From Phycisphaerales bacterium UBA2218 (GTDB taxonomy: Bacteria; Planctomycetota; Phycisphaerae; Sedimentisphaerales; Anaerobacaceae), in the NCBI GenBank assembly GCA_002327785.1, contig DCUI01000017.1, forward strand, positions 1 through 17,417: a stretch of 17,417 nt of DNA, in the 5' to 3' direction. Each line of letters starts with the position of its first letter. Position 1 is the first letter of the stretch. The translations under genes were made by a program, and so were the position numbers. Below, one piece after another: positions 6,240-13,861 of this stretch. The notes under the pieces are model-generated. The model was not told the DNA's origin and searched no databases. It was given only the letters and a program-made list of their open reading frames with translations.

Positions 6240-6578
6240 GCCGTCGTTCTCAACTCACTGGTGTTCTGAAACCGATGCGCGTGCCCACGATCCCAAAGAA
6301 CCATCACACCGGCGGAAGCGACAAGAGGGATCTGCCATCACGATCCGCTCGGAGAGGGAAAGCCGATGGCCTTGTCATCGCCATCGGGAAGGCCTTAGCC
6401 GGAAGGATCTCCACATGTTTCGAAGTGCAAAGGCCACATACAATCTCCCACATCCGAAGCTCGCCTCATGTTCTCGAGGCCGAACCATAACGACCATCCA
6501 GTCGGCTGAACCGGCAGGAACCCATCCCGACAGTTGTGTTTTCGGCGATCGAGTTATCCTCTACGGATCCGACGACTA

Positions 6579-6607
6579 AACATACTTTACATTTTGCAAA
6601 ATGTAAA
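6579..6607 (-). promoter_or_regulatory. Candidate sigma-70 promoter reading toward merR
   Basis: On the minus strand TTTACA (6602-6607) and TATGTT (6579-6584) are 17 bases apart, with 5 of 6 and 4 of 6 consensus matches. The leader to merR would be about 330 bases, which is long. The palindrome at 6586-6607 covers its -35 and spacer. Confidence 0.4.
6586..6607. promoter_or_regulatory. 22-bp perfect palindrome, probable operator
   Basis: Half-site TTTACATTTTG is followed directly by its exact reverse complement CAAAATGTAAA. It lies in an AT-rich patch of the merR/diguanylate cyclase divergent region and overlaps a candidate minus-strand promoter. Such a perfect, uninterrupted dyad suggests binding of a dimeric regulator. 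The merR product is a natural candidate, though not shown. Confidence 0.55.
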
Positions 6608-6914
6608 AGACACTCTCAACGGTGTCAACTGTTTTTGCTGTCATTTTGTGAAAAAAATGGTGAGTTCTTATCGGGACTTGAGGGGCATGGTCCGTGCATG
6701 GGTGCTGACCGGGCGGGCGGCTTGCTTCAAGGGACCGATAAGTGCTTGTGTTCGCTTGTGTTGCCAGCGTCCGTTCCGGCTGATGCGGGGAGGGGCCGGC
6801 CGTTCGCCATTCCGTGAACATTTCCCAAATCCGTCTCGCGGAATGGTCGATAGAAACTTCGTTGAAACCCTATATGCAGGATCCCGGGATACCGGATGGA
6901 TATTCGGGTTCGCC

Positions 6915-7985
6915 ATGACTCGAAACAAGAAGACAGATCGGAATGCAGTGGACCATCAACACAGAACTTCGCTCCTGGAGCAGGTGACCCCGCTGGCCCG
7001 GGAGATCAACTGCCTGGACATAGATCGCATTGCAGAAGTGTGCGTCGGCAAGATCCCCGGGGTGGTTGGATTCCGCTTCGCGTCGTTGTATGCCCTTGAC
7101 GAGGCGAATGGCATCCTTCATTTGATTAAGCACAATCATCCGTTCCCCATCAACAAGATCGTTTCCTTGAATCAGAAGGCGTCGTCTCCCATGGTGATGG
7201 CCGCCAAGAGCAAAGGGCTGATCCTGACGGGCAACATCGACACGCACACCAAGCCTGTGATCAGACGCTCCCAACGCACCTACGCACAGAACTATCAGAC
7301 CCGCAATTGTGCGATCGTGCCGCTGATCTGCCACGAGCGGGTCGTCGGTGTGTTGAATCTGGCCGACAAGACAGGCGTAGAGGACTTCGATAGCGAGGAC
7401 GTCTCGCTGATCGAGCTGTTCGGCCAGCTTGTCGGCGCCTCGATAGGCAACATTCGGCTGTTTGAGAAGATGCAGCGGCAGGCGACCACGGACGGTCTGA
7501 CCGGCCTGATGAATCACAGGACTTTCTACGAAGCGCTGGAGAGGGAGTTATGGAGGGCCCGTCGGCACGGGGGAACCATCGCCTTGATCATGGCGGACGT
7601 CGACAACCTCAAACAGATCAACGATGCCTACGGCCACCGGGCCGGCGACAAGGCGATCATTGAGATCAGCCATCGGATTCGGGAGTGCATCCGGCAGATT
7701 GACCTGGCCGCCCGATATGGGGGCGATGAATTCGCCGTCATCCTGCCGAACACGGGCCTCAATGCGGCGTTGCTCGTCTGTGAGCGCATCGTGGACGCCG
7801 TAGCCCGTTCGCCCATCCTTTGGCAGCGCGAACAGGTTCCTCTGTCCATCAGCGTCGGAGTCGGCGAGTACGGGGCAGACACGAATCCCGAGGATATCAC
7901 CAACCGATCCGATCAGGCCCTATACGTCGCCAAACACTCCGGCAAGAACACCGTCAGGGCCTTTATCCCCGTGCCGCAGCAGTAA
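6915..7985 (+). CDS. GAF-GGDEF diguanylate cyclase
   Basis: A protein of about 356 residues that would make cyclic di-GMP from two GTP. The N-terminal half (about 20-165, LLEQVTPLAREINCLDIDRIAEVC, CAIVPLICHERVVGVLNLADK) is a GAF sensor domain; its ligand is unknown. A helix with FEKMQRQATTDGLTGLMNHRTFYEALERE (about 182-210) leads into the GGDEF domain. RYGGDEFAVILP places GGDEF at 269-273, and RQID at 260-263 is the RxxD inhibitory site exactly five residues before it, so activity and product inhibition both look intact. The start is uncertain. The frame is open to 6534, but codons upstream look non-coding; ATG 6843 (CGCGGA before it) is the main alternative. No transmembrane segment is seen, so it is cytoplasmic. 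Nearness to flagellar genes hints at control of motility versus attachment. Confidence 0.9.
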   Translation: MTRNKKTDRNAVDHQHRTSLLEQVTPLAREINCLDIDRIAEVCVGKIPGVVGFRFASLYALDEANGILHLIKHNHPFPINKIVSLNQKASSPMVMAAKSKGLILTGNIDTHTKPVIRRSQRTYAQNYQTRNCAIVPLICHERVVGVLNLADKTGVEDFDSEDVSLIELFGQLVGASIGNIRLFEKMQRQATTDGLTGLMNHRTFYEALERELWRARRHGGTIALIMADVDNLKQINDAYGHRAGDKAIIEISHRIRECIRQIDLAARYGGDEFAVILPNTGLNAALLVCERIVDAVARSPILWQREQVPLSISVGVGEYGADTNPEDITNRSDQALYVAKHSGKNTVRAFIPVPQQ

Positions 7986-8067
7986 CGATGCGACAGGGTT
8001 GCCCCGGGCTGCGGATGATGCTCTACGCGGGAACATCGAATTGCTCGGCATACACCCATGGCAGTCC

Positions 8068-8096
8068 TTGACAACTCCACATCGGCCTGTTACAAG
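8068..8096 (+). promoter_or_regulatory. Sigma-70 promoter for the mlaE operon
   Basis: TTGACA (8068-8073) is a perfect -35. Seventeen bases on lies TACAAG (8091-8096), preceded by TGT as an extended -10. The leader to the chosen mlaE start would be about 65 bases. Confidence 0.7.
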
Positions 8097-8166
8097 CGAT
8101 GCAGGCGTGCGGGTTGTGCTCGCCTGTTTGTAAAACCTGTTGGTGGTTATGGATAGGGATTCTGCA

Positions 8167-8979
8167 ATGATTGCAGCGCTCGGCGCCAAGGCCGTTCAGG
8201 ATGTAGTCGATGCCGGCCGGTTTGGCCGGTTTGCCTGGCGGTCTGCTGCTACCTCCGTTCGCAGTTGTACCCGCACGTCCACTTATCCCCTGATCTGGAC
8301 GCAGATGTTCATCATCGGCGTGCACAGCGTCCCCGTGATCATGATCACCGGTGCGTTCGTGGGAATGACGCTGGCCGTCCAGGCCTATGACCAGCTCGCC
8401 GGCATGGGACTGGAGGAGCATCTGGGCGTGCTGATCAATATCTCGGTCGTGAAAGAGCTGGGACCCGTGCTGGCGGCGGTCATGCTCGCCGGACGCATCG
8501 GCGGCGCACTGACCGCCGAACTCGGGACGATGAATGTTACCGAACAGATCGACGCGGTCCGGAGCATGGGGACCGATCCGGTTCGTTACCTCGTCGCGCC
8601 CCGGCTGCTTGCCTGCCTGCTGCTCACCCCTGTGCTGACCATCTTCGCCGACCTGATGGGCGTGGTCGGCGGCGCCCTGGTGAGTTTCCTGCAGTTCGGC
8701 ATCAACAGCCGAGCTTACTGGACGTTCAGCGCGTCGGCCGTGGCTCTGTGGGATGTGTCCGTTGGGATTGCGAAAGCGTTTTTCTTCGGGGGGGCCATCG
8801 CCGTGATCAGTTGCTACAAGGGCTTCAACTGCAAGGAGGGGGCCCACGGCGTGGGGCAGGCGTGCACCGAGGCTTTCGTCGCCAGTTTCATCTCGATTCT
8901 TGCCCTGGATTTCGGACTGGCGGTGACGTTCAAGGCGATCTATCAGATCTTCTGGCCCATCAAGAGCATTGTGAGCTGA
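8167..8979 (+). CDS. mlaE: MlaE-family phospholipid ABC transporter permease
   Basis: A 270-residue membrane protein of the MlaE permease family, which with the MlaF ATPase moves phospholipids (or other hydrophobic substrates) across the envelope. The hallmark VKELGPVLAAVMLAGRIGGALTAELGTM followed by NVTEQIDAVRSMGTDPVRYLVAPRLLA is present (about 95-150). Hydrophobic segments are seen at about 45-70 (MFIIGVHSVPVIMITGAFVG), 97-115, 140-180 (LACLLLTPVLTIFADLMGVVGG), 200-220 and 240-260. I chose ATG 8167 because AGGGA lies 7 bases upstream; the frame runs back to TTG 8140 and ATG 8149. A strong promoter precedes it and mlaF follows 49 bases on. The usual MCE-domain partner MlaD is missing from the window. 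Confidence 0.93.
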   Translation: MIAALGAKAVQDVVDAGRFGRFAWRSAATSVRSCTRTSTYPLIWTQMFIIGVHSVPVIMITGAFVGMTLAVQAYDQLAGMGLEEHLGVLINISVVKELGPVLAAVMLAGRIGGALTAELGTMNVTEQIDAVRSMGTDPVRYLVAPRLLACLLLTPVLTIFADLMGVVGGALVSFLQFGINSRAYWTFSASAVALWDVSVGIAKAFFFGGAIAVISCYKGFNCKEGAHGVGQACTEAFVASFISILALDFGLAVTFKAIYQIFWPIKSIVS

Positions 8980-8994
8980 GGCGTCGAATCGCCC

Positions 8995-9011
8995 GGGACC
9001 GAATGGGTCCC
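8995..9011 (+). other. Hairpin in the mlaE-mlaF gap
   Basis: GGGACC and GGTCCC form a 6-bp stem with a 5-base loop in the 49-base gap, ending 18 bases before the mlaF start. It may modulate mRNA decay or relative expression. No T-run follows. Confidence 0.4.
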
Positions 9012-9028
9012 TGTCTTGGAGAATCGCT

Positions 9029-9892
9029 TTGGAAAAAACGACGGATGGCAACGGTCAAGAGCGTGAGAAAGCCCAACCTGCGGCAATCATCGAGGTCCGC
9101 AATCTCACCAAGAAGTTCGGCGCAAAGCTGGTGCTCGACAACATCAACCTGTCCATTGAGAAGGGCAAGACCACGGTGATCATCGGCCCGAGCGGCTGCG
9201 GCAAGACCGTGCTCATCAAGCACTTCATTGTCCTGCAGAGACCGACGCAAGGTGAGGTGTATTTCAAAGGCCGGCGGGTCGATGACCTGAGCGAACGCGA
9301 GTTGAACAACGTGCGCACCCAGTTTGGATACCTCTTTCAGGAAGGGGCCCTCTTCGACAGCATGACGGTCGCCGAGAACATCATATTCCCCATCTGCCAG
9401 CACGCGAAGATCCGCGACTGGCGCCAGGTCGAGGAAGTCGTCAAGATGAAGCTGGCGATGGTGGGCCTGGACGGTTTCCAGAACTACTTCCCCTCGCGGC
9501 TCTCGGGCGGCCAACGAAAGAGGGCGGCCCTGGCCCGCGCGATTGCCCTGAACCCCGAGGTGATTCTGTACGATGAGCCGACGACGGGCCTCGACCCCAT
9601 CCGCTCCGATATCATCAGCGAGCTGATCGTCAAGCTGGCGCGGGAGCTGGGGGTCACCAGCGTCGTTGTGACCCATGACATGAAGAGCGCCTACAAGGTC
9701 GCGAACCGCATCATCATGCTTCACAACGGCAGAGTCGTCGCGGATGGGGATGCCGATCATATCCGCAATCACCCCCATCCGGTGGTTCAGCAATTCATCA
9801 ACGGCCAGGTCAGCGAGGACGATCTGGCGGTGCTCCGGATGAGCGGGTCCGTCGCGTCGTCACAGTTCCTGCCGAGGGATTTCGAGCTGTGA
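9029..9892 (+). CDS. mlaF: MlaF-family ABC transporter ATP-binding protein
   Basis: A 287-residue ATPase that powers the MlaE permease. Walker A is GPSGCGKT at 53-60, the signature motif LSGGQ is at 158-162 (followed by RKRAALARA), and Walker B is VILYDE at 178-183 with PTTGLDP after it; the switch histidine lies in VVVTHDMKSA. FGYLFQEGALFDSMTVAENI carries the Q-loop and the GALFDSMTV stretch typical of MlaF. The start is TTG at 9029, supported by GGAG 6 bases upstream; the first ATG downstream would cut into the ATPase fold. Its TGA overlaps the GTG start of the next gene as GTGA. Gene order is mlaE then mlaF, the reverse of enteric mlaFEDCB, with no mlaD, mlaC or mlaB. Confidence 0.94.
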   Translation: MEKTTDGNGQEREKAQPAAIIEVRNLTKKFGAKLVLDNINLSIEKGKTTVIIGPSGCGKTVLIKHFIVLQRPTQGEVYFKGRRVDDLSERELNNVRTQFGYLFQEGALFDSMTVAENIIFPICQHAKIRDWRQVEEVVKMKLAMVGLDGFQNYFPSRLSGGQRKRAALARAIALNPEVILYDEPTTGLDPIRSDIISELIVKLARELGVTSVVVTHDMKSAYKVANRIIMLHNGRVVADGDADHIRNHPHPVVQQFINGQVSEDDLAVLRMSGSVASSQFLPRDFEL

Positions 9893-12750
9893 CGCATCGA
9901 GAGCCATCCCGGATCGCTGCCGACCTGGCGAAGCTCATCCGTGGGGATGTCTTCGCGGACATCATCCACCGTGTCGCGTACAGCACGGATTCGAGCAGCT
10001 ACCGGATCGTGCCGCAGTGCGTGGTCGCGCCGCAGGATGTCCGCGACATCGTGGCGGTCGTTCGGTACGCGGGCGAGCAGGGTCTGCCCGTCGCGCCGCG
10101 AGGAGCGGGCAGCGGGGTGGCCGGCGAATCGCTGTGCGGCGGGATCGTCCTGGATATGACTCGCTACATGAAGGGGATTGCCCGGATTGACGACGAGACT
10201 GCAACGTGCGAGCCGGGCGTGGTGCTCGACGATCTGAATAAGCGGCTGGCCCAGTCGGGCCGCAAGATCGGACCCGACCCATCCAGCGCGAATCGGGCGA
10301 CGATCGGGGGAGTGGCGGGAAACAACGCCACCGGCGCCCATTCGCTGCAATACGGCCATACCGCCGCCTATGTGGAGCGGATCGAAGCCGTGTTGCCCGA
10401 CGGCGGCGCCGCTGAATTCCACAACGGCGTCAACGTCGAGCAGTTGCGGGGCACGGCGGCGGAGTCTATCGCCCGCCGGTGCCGGTCGCTCTTGACGGCC
10501 AACCAGGCGGTCATCGACCAAGCGCAGCCGCCGACCAAGCGCAACCGAACCGGCTATGGCGTTGCAGGCGTCTGTCATGACAATCTGATCGACCTGGCTC
10601 GGCTTCTGGTGGGCTCGGAAGGGACGCTGGCGATCTTCACGAACATCACCCTGCGGACAGTCGTGTTGCCGGCGGTGAAGGGATTGCTCCAATTGGAGTT
10701 CGATTCGCTCGACGGTATGGCGCGAGCCGTGCCGACCATCGTGGGGACCCGTCCGGTGGCGTGCGAGCTGATGGATCGCTCTCTGATCGACCTCGCGGTC
10801 GATCAGCTCCCGCAGTATCGGGACATCCTGCCCGCCGGCGCTGCTGCGGTGCTCCTGATCGAGCATATCGGGGCCTCAGCGGCCGAGGTTCGCGAGAAGA
10901 TCGAGGCGACGAGCCGGGCCGTCGGGAAAGCCGCGGCCGGCCGGACGATCATAACCGACCCCAAGGCACAGGCCCGTGTGTGGAAATCGCGCAAGGACGC
11001 GGGTCCGTTGCTCTACCGCAAGCGGAGCCGAAAGCACCCCGCCGAGTTCATGGAGGATGTCAGCGTCGATTTCAATCGACTGGCCGACTACATCGCCGGA
11101 CTTGAGAAGATCCAGAAAAGGCAAGATATCGCGATGTCCTTCTTCGGCCACGCCGGTGACGGCGAGCTGCACCTGCGTCCATACCTGGACCTGGGCGACT
11201 CCAGGGACCGGGACAAGATGAAGGCTATCGCCGAGGAGGTCTTCACACTGGCCTGGTCGCTTGGTGGCTCCATCAGCGGCGAACACGCGGTGGGACTGAT
11301 CCGCGCGGGGTACGTCCGCCGGCAGTATGGCGACGAGTACTACGGCATTCTGAAGGATGTCAAAGCGATCTTCGATCCCGCCGGCCTGATGAACCCGGGC
11401 AAAATCCTCAACGAGGACCCGGACGTGATGTTCAAAAGCCTCCGGCGGGAGCACCGCATCGTGCCCGAGCGGGCGCGATCCGAAATGCTGTTCAACCCCA
11501 ACGAGCTGGAATTGGAGTTGGAGCAGTGCTATGGTTGCGGGCTCTGTCTCGGCCGGGAGCCGGCGCTGCGGATGTGCCCGGTCTTTCGCGCTACGGGCGA
11601 GGAGATGGGCAGCTCCCGCGCCAAGGCCAACCTGCTCCATTACTGGGCGACCGGGCAGCTCGACGAGAGGGATTTCGAGTCGCCCGAGTTCCGCAAGTTT
11701 CTCGATCTGTGCGTCAACTGCAGGATGTGCGAGCGGCAGTGCCCGTCCGGCACGAATATCTCCATGCTGATGGCCGCCGCGCGGGCCGAGTACGTGAGGC
11801 GCAAGGGCCTCCGCCGGACCGAGTTCATCTTGAGCCGCAACCGCTACCTGAGCAGAATGGGCAGCTTGTTCGCGCCTCTGTCAAACCTGCTGATGGCGTT
11901 GCCGATCTCGAAGTGGCTGCTGGAGAAGGCCACTGGGATCGACAGACGCCGGAGCATGCCACGTTTCAATCGGGGATCATTCCTGAAAGCGGGTTCCAAG
12001 TACGTGGCCGCCTGCGAGCCGGTCGTCGATCCTGTGGATAAGGTCGCGTACTTCGTCGATACCTACGCCAATTTCAACGATCACGAGCTGGGTTTCGCCG
12101 TCCTGGACGTCCTTCGGCACAATGGCGTCGAGGTCGTCCTGCCGCCTCAGCGTCCGTCGCCGGTGCCGGCCATCGTCTATGGCGACGTTCGCCTGGCGAA
12201 GCGCGACCTGGCCTACAGCGTCAAACACCTCGCTCAGGCCGTCCGCGAGGGCTGCAAGATCATCTGCTCCGAGCCCAGTGCCGCCCTGTGCCTGAAAGAG
12301 GAGCTACGGCATTACGTCGGCAGTGAGGACGCCTCGCTGGTCGCCCGGAACACGTTTGAACTGATGAACTACCTCGCGGATCTGCGAGCCCAGGGCAAGC
12401 TCAAACTCCCGGCAACGTCGATCACGGACAAGTTCGCCTACCACTTGCCTTGCCACCTCTGCGCGGTCGGCGATGACACAGTGACTCTGCGACTTCTTCA
12501 GGAGCACTTCAAGGTCGATGTGGTGGACCTGCAGGCGGGCTGTTGCGGCCTGTCCGGCACCTTTGGCATGCAGCAGAAGAACTACGATCTGGCTACGCAG
12601 ATCTCCGAGAGTCTCAAGGCCGCCCTGGCGAAGGCCCCGACGCAGAACGTCCTGACGGAATGCGCCGCCTGCAAGATGCAGATCGAGCACATCACGCCGA
12701 CGAGCACGACCCACCCGATCAAGCTCCTCGCCCGCAGCTACGGCCTGTAG
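9889..12750 (+). CDS. FAD- and Fe-S-dependent 2-hydroxyacid dehydrogenase-like protein (GlcD-HdrD fusion, YdiJ/Dld type)
   Basis: A 953-residue fusion. The N-terminal PCMH-type FAD domain (about 1-220) has PRGAGSGVAGESLCGGIVLDM and GGVAGNNATGAHSLQYGHT; the FAD-oxidase C-terminal domain follows (to about 510, with SISGEHAVGLIR). Two ferredoxin-like clusters come next: C547, C550, C553 and C563 (CYGCGLC...CP), then C608, C611, C614 and C618 (CVNCRMCERQCP). A cysteine-rich CCG domain ends the protein (C855, C858, C885-C886, C925, C928), as in GlpC/HdrD. This is the layout of D-lactate, glycolate or D-2-hydroxyglutarate dehydrogenases such as YdiJ; the substrate is undecided. The protein is probably membrane-associated and passes electrons to quinone or another carrier. 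GTG start overlaps mlaF by 4 bases, so the two are co-translated; the functional link is unclear. Confidence 0.9.
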   Translation: MTHREPSRIAADLAKLIRGDVFADIIHRVAYSTDSSSYRIVPQCVVAPQDVRDIVAVVRYAGEQGLPVAPRGAGSGVAGESLCGGIVLDMTRYMKGIARIDDETATCEPGVVLDDLNKRLAQSGRKIGPDPSSANRATIGGVAGNNATGAHSLQYGHTAAYVERIEAVLPDGGAAEFHNGVNVEQLRGTAAESIARRCRSLLTANQAVIDQAQPPTKRNRTGYGVAGVCHDNLIDLARLLVGSEGTLAIFTNITLRTVVLPAVKGLLQLEFDSLDGMARAVPTIVGTRPVACELMDRSLIDLAVDQLPQYRDILPAGAAAVLLIEHIGASAAEVREKIEATSRAVGKAAAGRTIITDPKAQARVWKSRKDAGPLLYRKRSRKHPAEFMEDVSVDFNRLADYIAGLEKIQKRQDIAMSFFGHAGDGELHLRPYLDLGDSRDRDKMKAIAEEVFTLAWSLGGSISGEHAVGLIRAGYVRRQYGDEYYGILKDVKAIFDPAGLMNPGKILNEDPDVMFKSLRREHRIVPERARSEMLFNPNELELELEQCYGCGLCLGREPALRMCPVFRATGEEMGSSRAKANLLHYWATGQLDERDFESPEFRKFLDLCVNCRMCERQCPSGTNISMLMAAARAEYVRRKGLRRTEFILSRNRYLSRMGSLFAPLSNLLMALPISKWLLEKATGIDRRRSMPRFNRGSFLKAGSKYVAACEPVVDPVDKVAYFVDTYANFNDHELGFAVLDVLRHNGVEVVLPPQRPSPVPAIVYGDVRLAKRDLAYSVKHLAQAVREGCKIICSEPSAALCLKEELRHYVGSEDASLVARNTFELMNYLADLRAQGKLKLPATSITDKFAYHLPCHLCAVGDDTVTLRLLQEHFKVDVVDLQAGCCGLSGTFGMQQKNYDLATQISESLKAALAKAPTQNVLTECAACKMQIEHITPTSTTHPIKLLARSYGL

Positions 12751-12761
12751 CAAGTCATAGA

Positions 12762-12797
12762 TCCTACCGGTCCCATGTGTCCCATAGGTCCTGTTCC
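12762..12797. repeat. Four 9-bp tandem repeats between convergent genes
   Basis: Units TCCTACCGG, TCCCATGTG, TCCCATAGG and TCCTGTTCC stand head to tail, roughly TCCYAYRGG, with the outer units degenerate. They fill most of the 53-base gap between two convergent stop codons. I recall similar 9-mer tracts as intergenic repeats in planctomycetes and other environmental bacteria. No terminator hairpin is visible in the gap. Confidence 0.6.
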
Positions 12798-12803
12798 TCC
12801 ATG

Positions 12804-13739
12804 CTACCTGAACTTCACAATCGGTTCGATCTTCTGCCCGAAGGCCTTCGATGCGCGTTCCGCAAAGGCCGCAATGCTCTCCTTGAACCATGCGGGCTTC
12901 TGGGCCTGGAGCTTGCCGATGACGTAGTACCCGACGGACATGATGCCGGGGAATGTGCAATCAGCCGGCAGGGGGACGTTCAACCGGTCCCGCCCGAAGG
13001 CGGTGTTCTCCCGCCCGAAGGCGATGAAGAGTTCCTTGGGCGTCTCGACCACGGTGGTCGCGTGCTTGGATTGCTCCCAGGTGAAGACGTCGCGGGCGAT
13101 CCGCCGGGCGAAGAGTTCCACGAACTTTGTGGCGAACATGATGCGGATCAGCTCGAACTCCTCCGGCACCAGCAGATAGAAGGCATCGAAGTCGCCCAGC
13201 CGCTTGCCCCAGTTCTTCAGCGTGGGATCGACGACCCTGCGGATGTGGTCGACGATTTTCTTGGCCTCGGCCTTTGGATCGGGGATCATGCAGGCCATCA
13301 TCATGCCCATGTAGGTGGAGGTGTTGTAGGTATAAGGTTCCGGCCGGCTGGGGAATACGTGGACCTCATCTACGTCGTCCTTGGCCAGCGGGGAGGGATT
13401 GCACGTGAACAGGAGGATTCTCCGATTCTTGCCTTTGACATGCCGGGCAATCTCCGGGGCGTGCTTGCCGCCGGAAGCGGAGAGCAGGACGACGCCGTCA
13501 ATGCCTCTGAGGGCATGGAGCTTGCCCTGGTACGAGCCCTCATCCGCAAAAACGGCATCCATACTGTCGGCGATAATCTTGCCTGTGGCGATGGCGTTTC
13601 CGCTGCCGACCACGAGCGGCCGCTTGAACTGGTGCAGGTTGGGCTTGGGGAACTCCGTGGCGGGGTCCATGAACAGCTCCAGCGCATTCATCACACAGAC
13701 ATCCAGGTCAATCAGCGATTTCGGGTCGAAGGCACTCAT
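12804..13739 (-). CDS. SIS-like (sugar isomerase fold) protein of unknown function
   Basis: A 311-residue protein with a probable sugar-phosphate-binding SIS fold: a strand-loop RPLVVGSGNAIATG (40-53), then GVVLLSASGGKHAPEIARHV (82-101), where the Ser-rich loop SASGG is typical of phosphosugar binding, and RRILLFTCNPSPLA as the next strand. A second half (about 185-290) has VPEEFELIRIMFATKFVELFARRIARDVFTWEQSKHAT, like the active-site helix with Glu and His seen in phosphoglucose/phosphomannose isomerase relatives. I cannot name the substrate. ATG 13739 is preceded by GAGG at 6 bases. It is transcribed away from the radical SAM operon, with a palindromic AT-rich repeat between them, and converges on the FAD/Fe-S gene. 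Confidence 0.65.
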   Translation of the reverse strand: MSAFDPKSLIDLDVCVMNALELFMDPATEFPKPNLHQFKRPLVVGSGNAIATGKIIADSMDAVFADEGSYQGKLHALRGIDGVVLLSASGGKHAPEIARHVKGKNRRILLFTCNPSPLAKDDVDEVHVFPSRPEPYTYNTSTYMGMMMACMIPDPKAEAKKIVDHIRRVVDPTLKNWGKRLGDFDAFYLLVPEEFELIRIMFATKFVELFARRIARDVFTWEQSKHATTVVETPKELFIAFGRENTAFGRDRLNVPLPADCTFPGIMSVGYYVIGKLQAQKPAWFKESIAAFAERASKAFGQKIEPIVKFR

Positions 13740-13753
13740 GTGTTTCCTCTGAA

Positions 13754-13838
13754 TTTACTATTTACGATTTACGATTTACAATTGGAACCTGCCAGACAGT
13801 AGGCGATGGATGATAAATCGCAAATCGTAAATAGTAAA
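13754..13838. repeat. AT-rich inverted repeat between divergent genes
   Basis: A 25-base arm at 13754-13778, starting TTTACTATTTACG, is matched at 24 of 25 positions by its reverse complement at 13814-13838; the loop is 35 bases. Inside each arm, ATTTACG-like 7-mers repeat in tandem. The AT content contrasts sharply with the surrounding GC-rich DNA, and the right arm reaches the most upstream ATG of the radical SAM frame. It looks like a dispersed repeat and may also supply divergent promoters, although no clean -35/-10 pair stands out. Confidence 0.7.
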
Positions 13839-13861
13839 TGATAAATCCAGAGGGCTTTGCC

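Larger units (their letters stand above)
6240..6914. other. Long intergenic region between merR and the diguanylate cyclase
   Basis: Divergent spacer of about 675 bases. Open frames on the plus strand translate into arginine-, serine- and cysteine-rich text and look spurious, including the in-frame extension of the cyclase back to 6534. Visible structure: a CCGATGGC/GCCATCGG hairpin with a 9-base loop at 6363-6387, a 22-bp perfect palindrome at 6586-6607 in an AT-rich patch, and a GACAC/GTGTC hairpin at 6609-6626 followed by AACTGTTTTT. I found no cyclic-di-GMP riboswitch consensus. Confidence 0.5.

Noticed and set aside
6240..6580. Cyclic-di-GMP riboswitch upstream of the diguanylate cyclase
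   Set aside because: No GEMM-type conserved core could be recognised. Only a simple hairpin at 6363-6387 is visible.
6534..6914. N-terminal extension of the diguanylate cyclase back to 6534
   Set aside because: The frame is open, but the translation is rich in Arg and Cys and unlike the GAF family. It would also begin just before the 22-bp palindrome.
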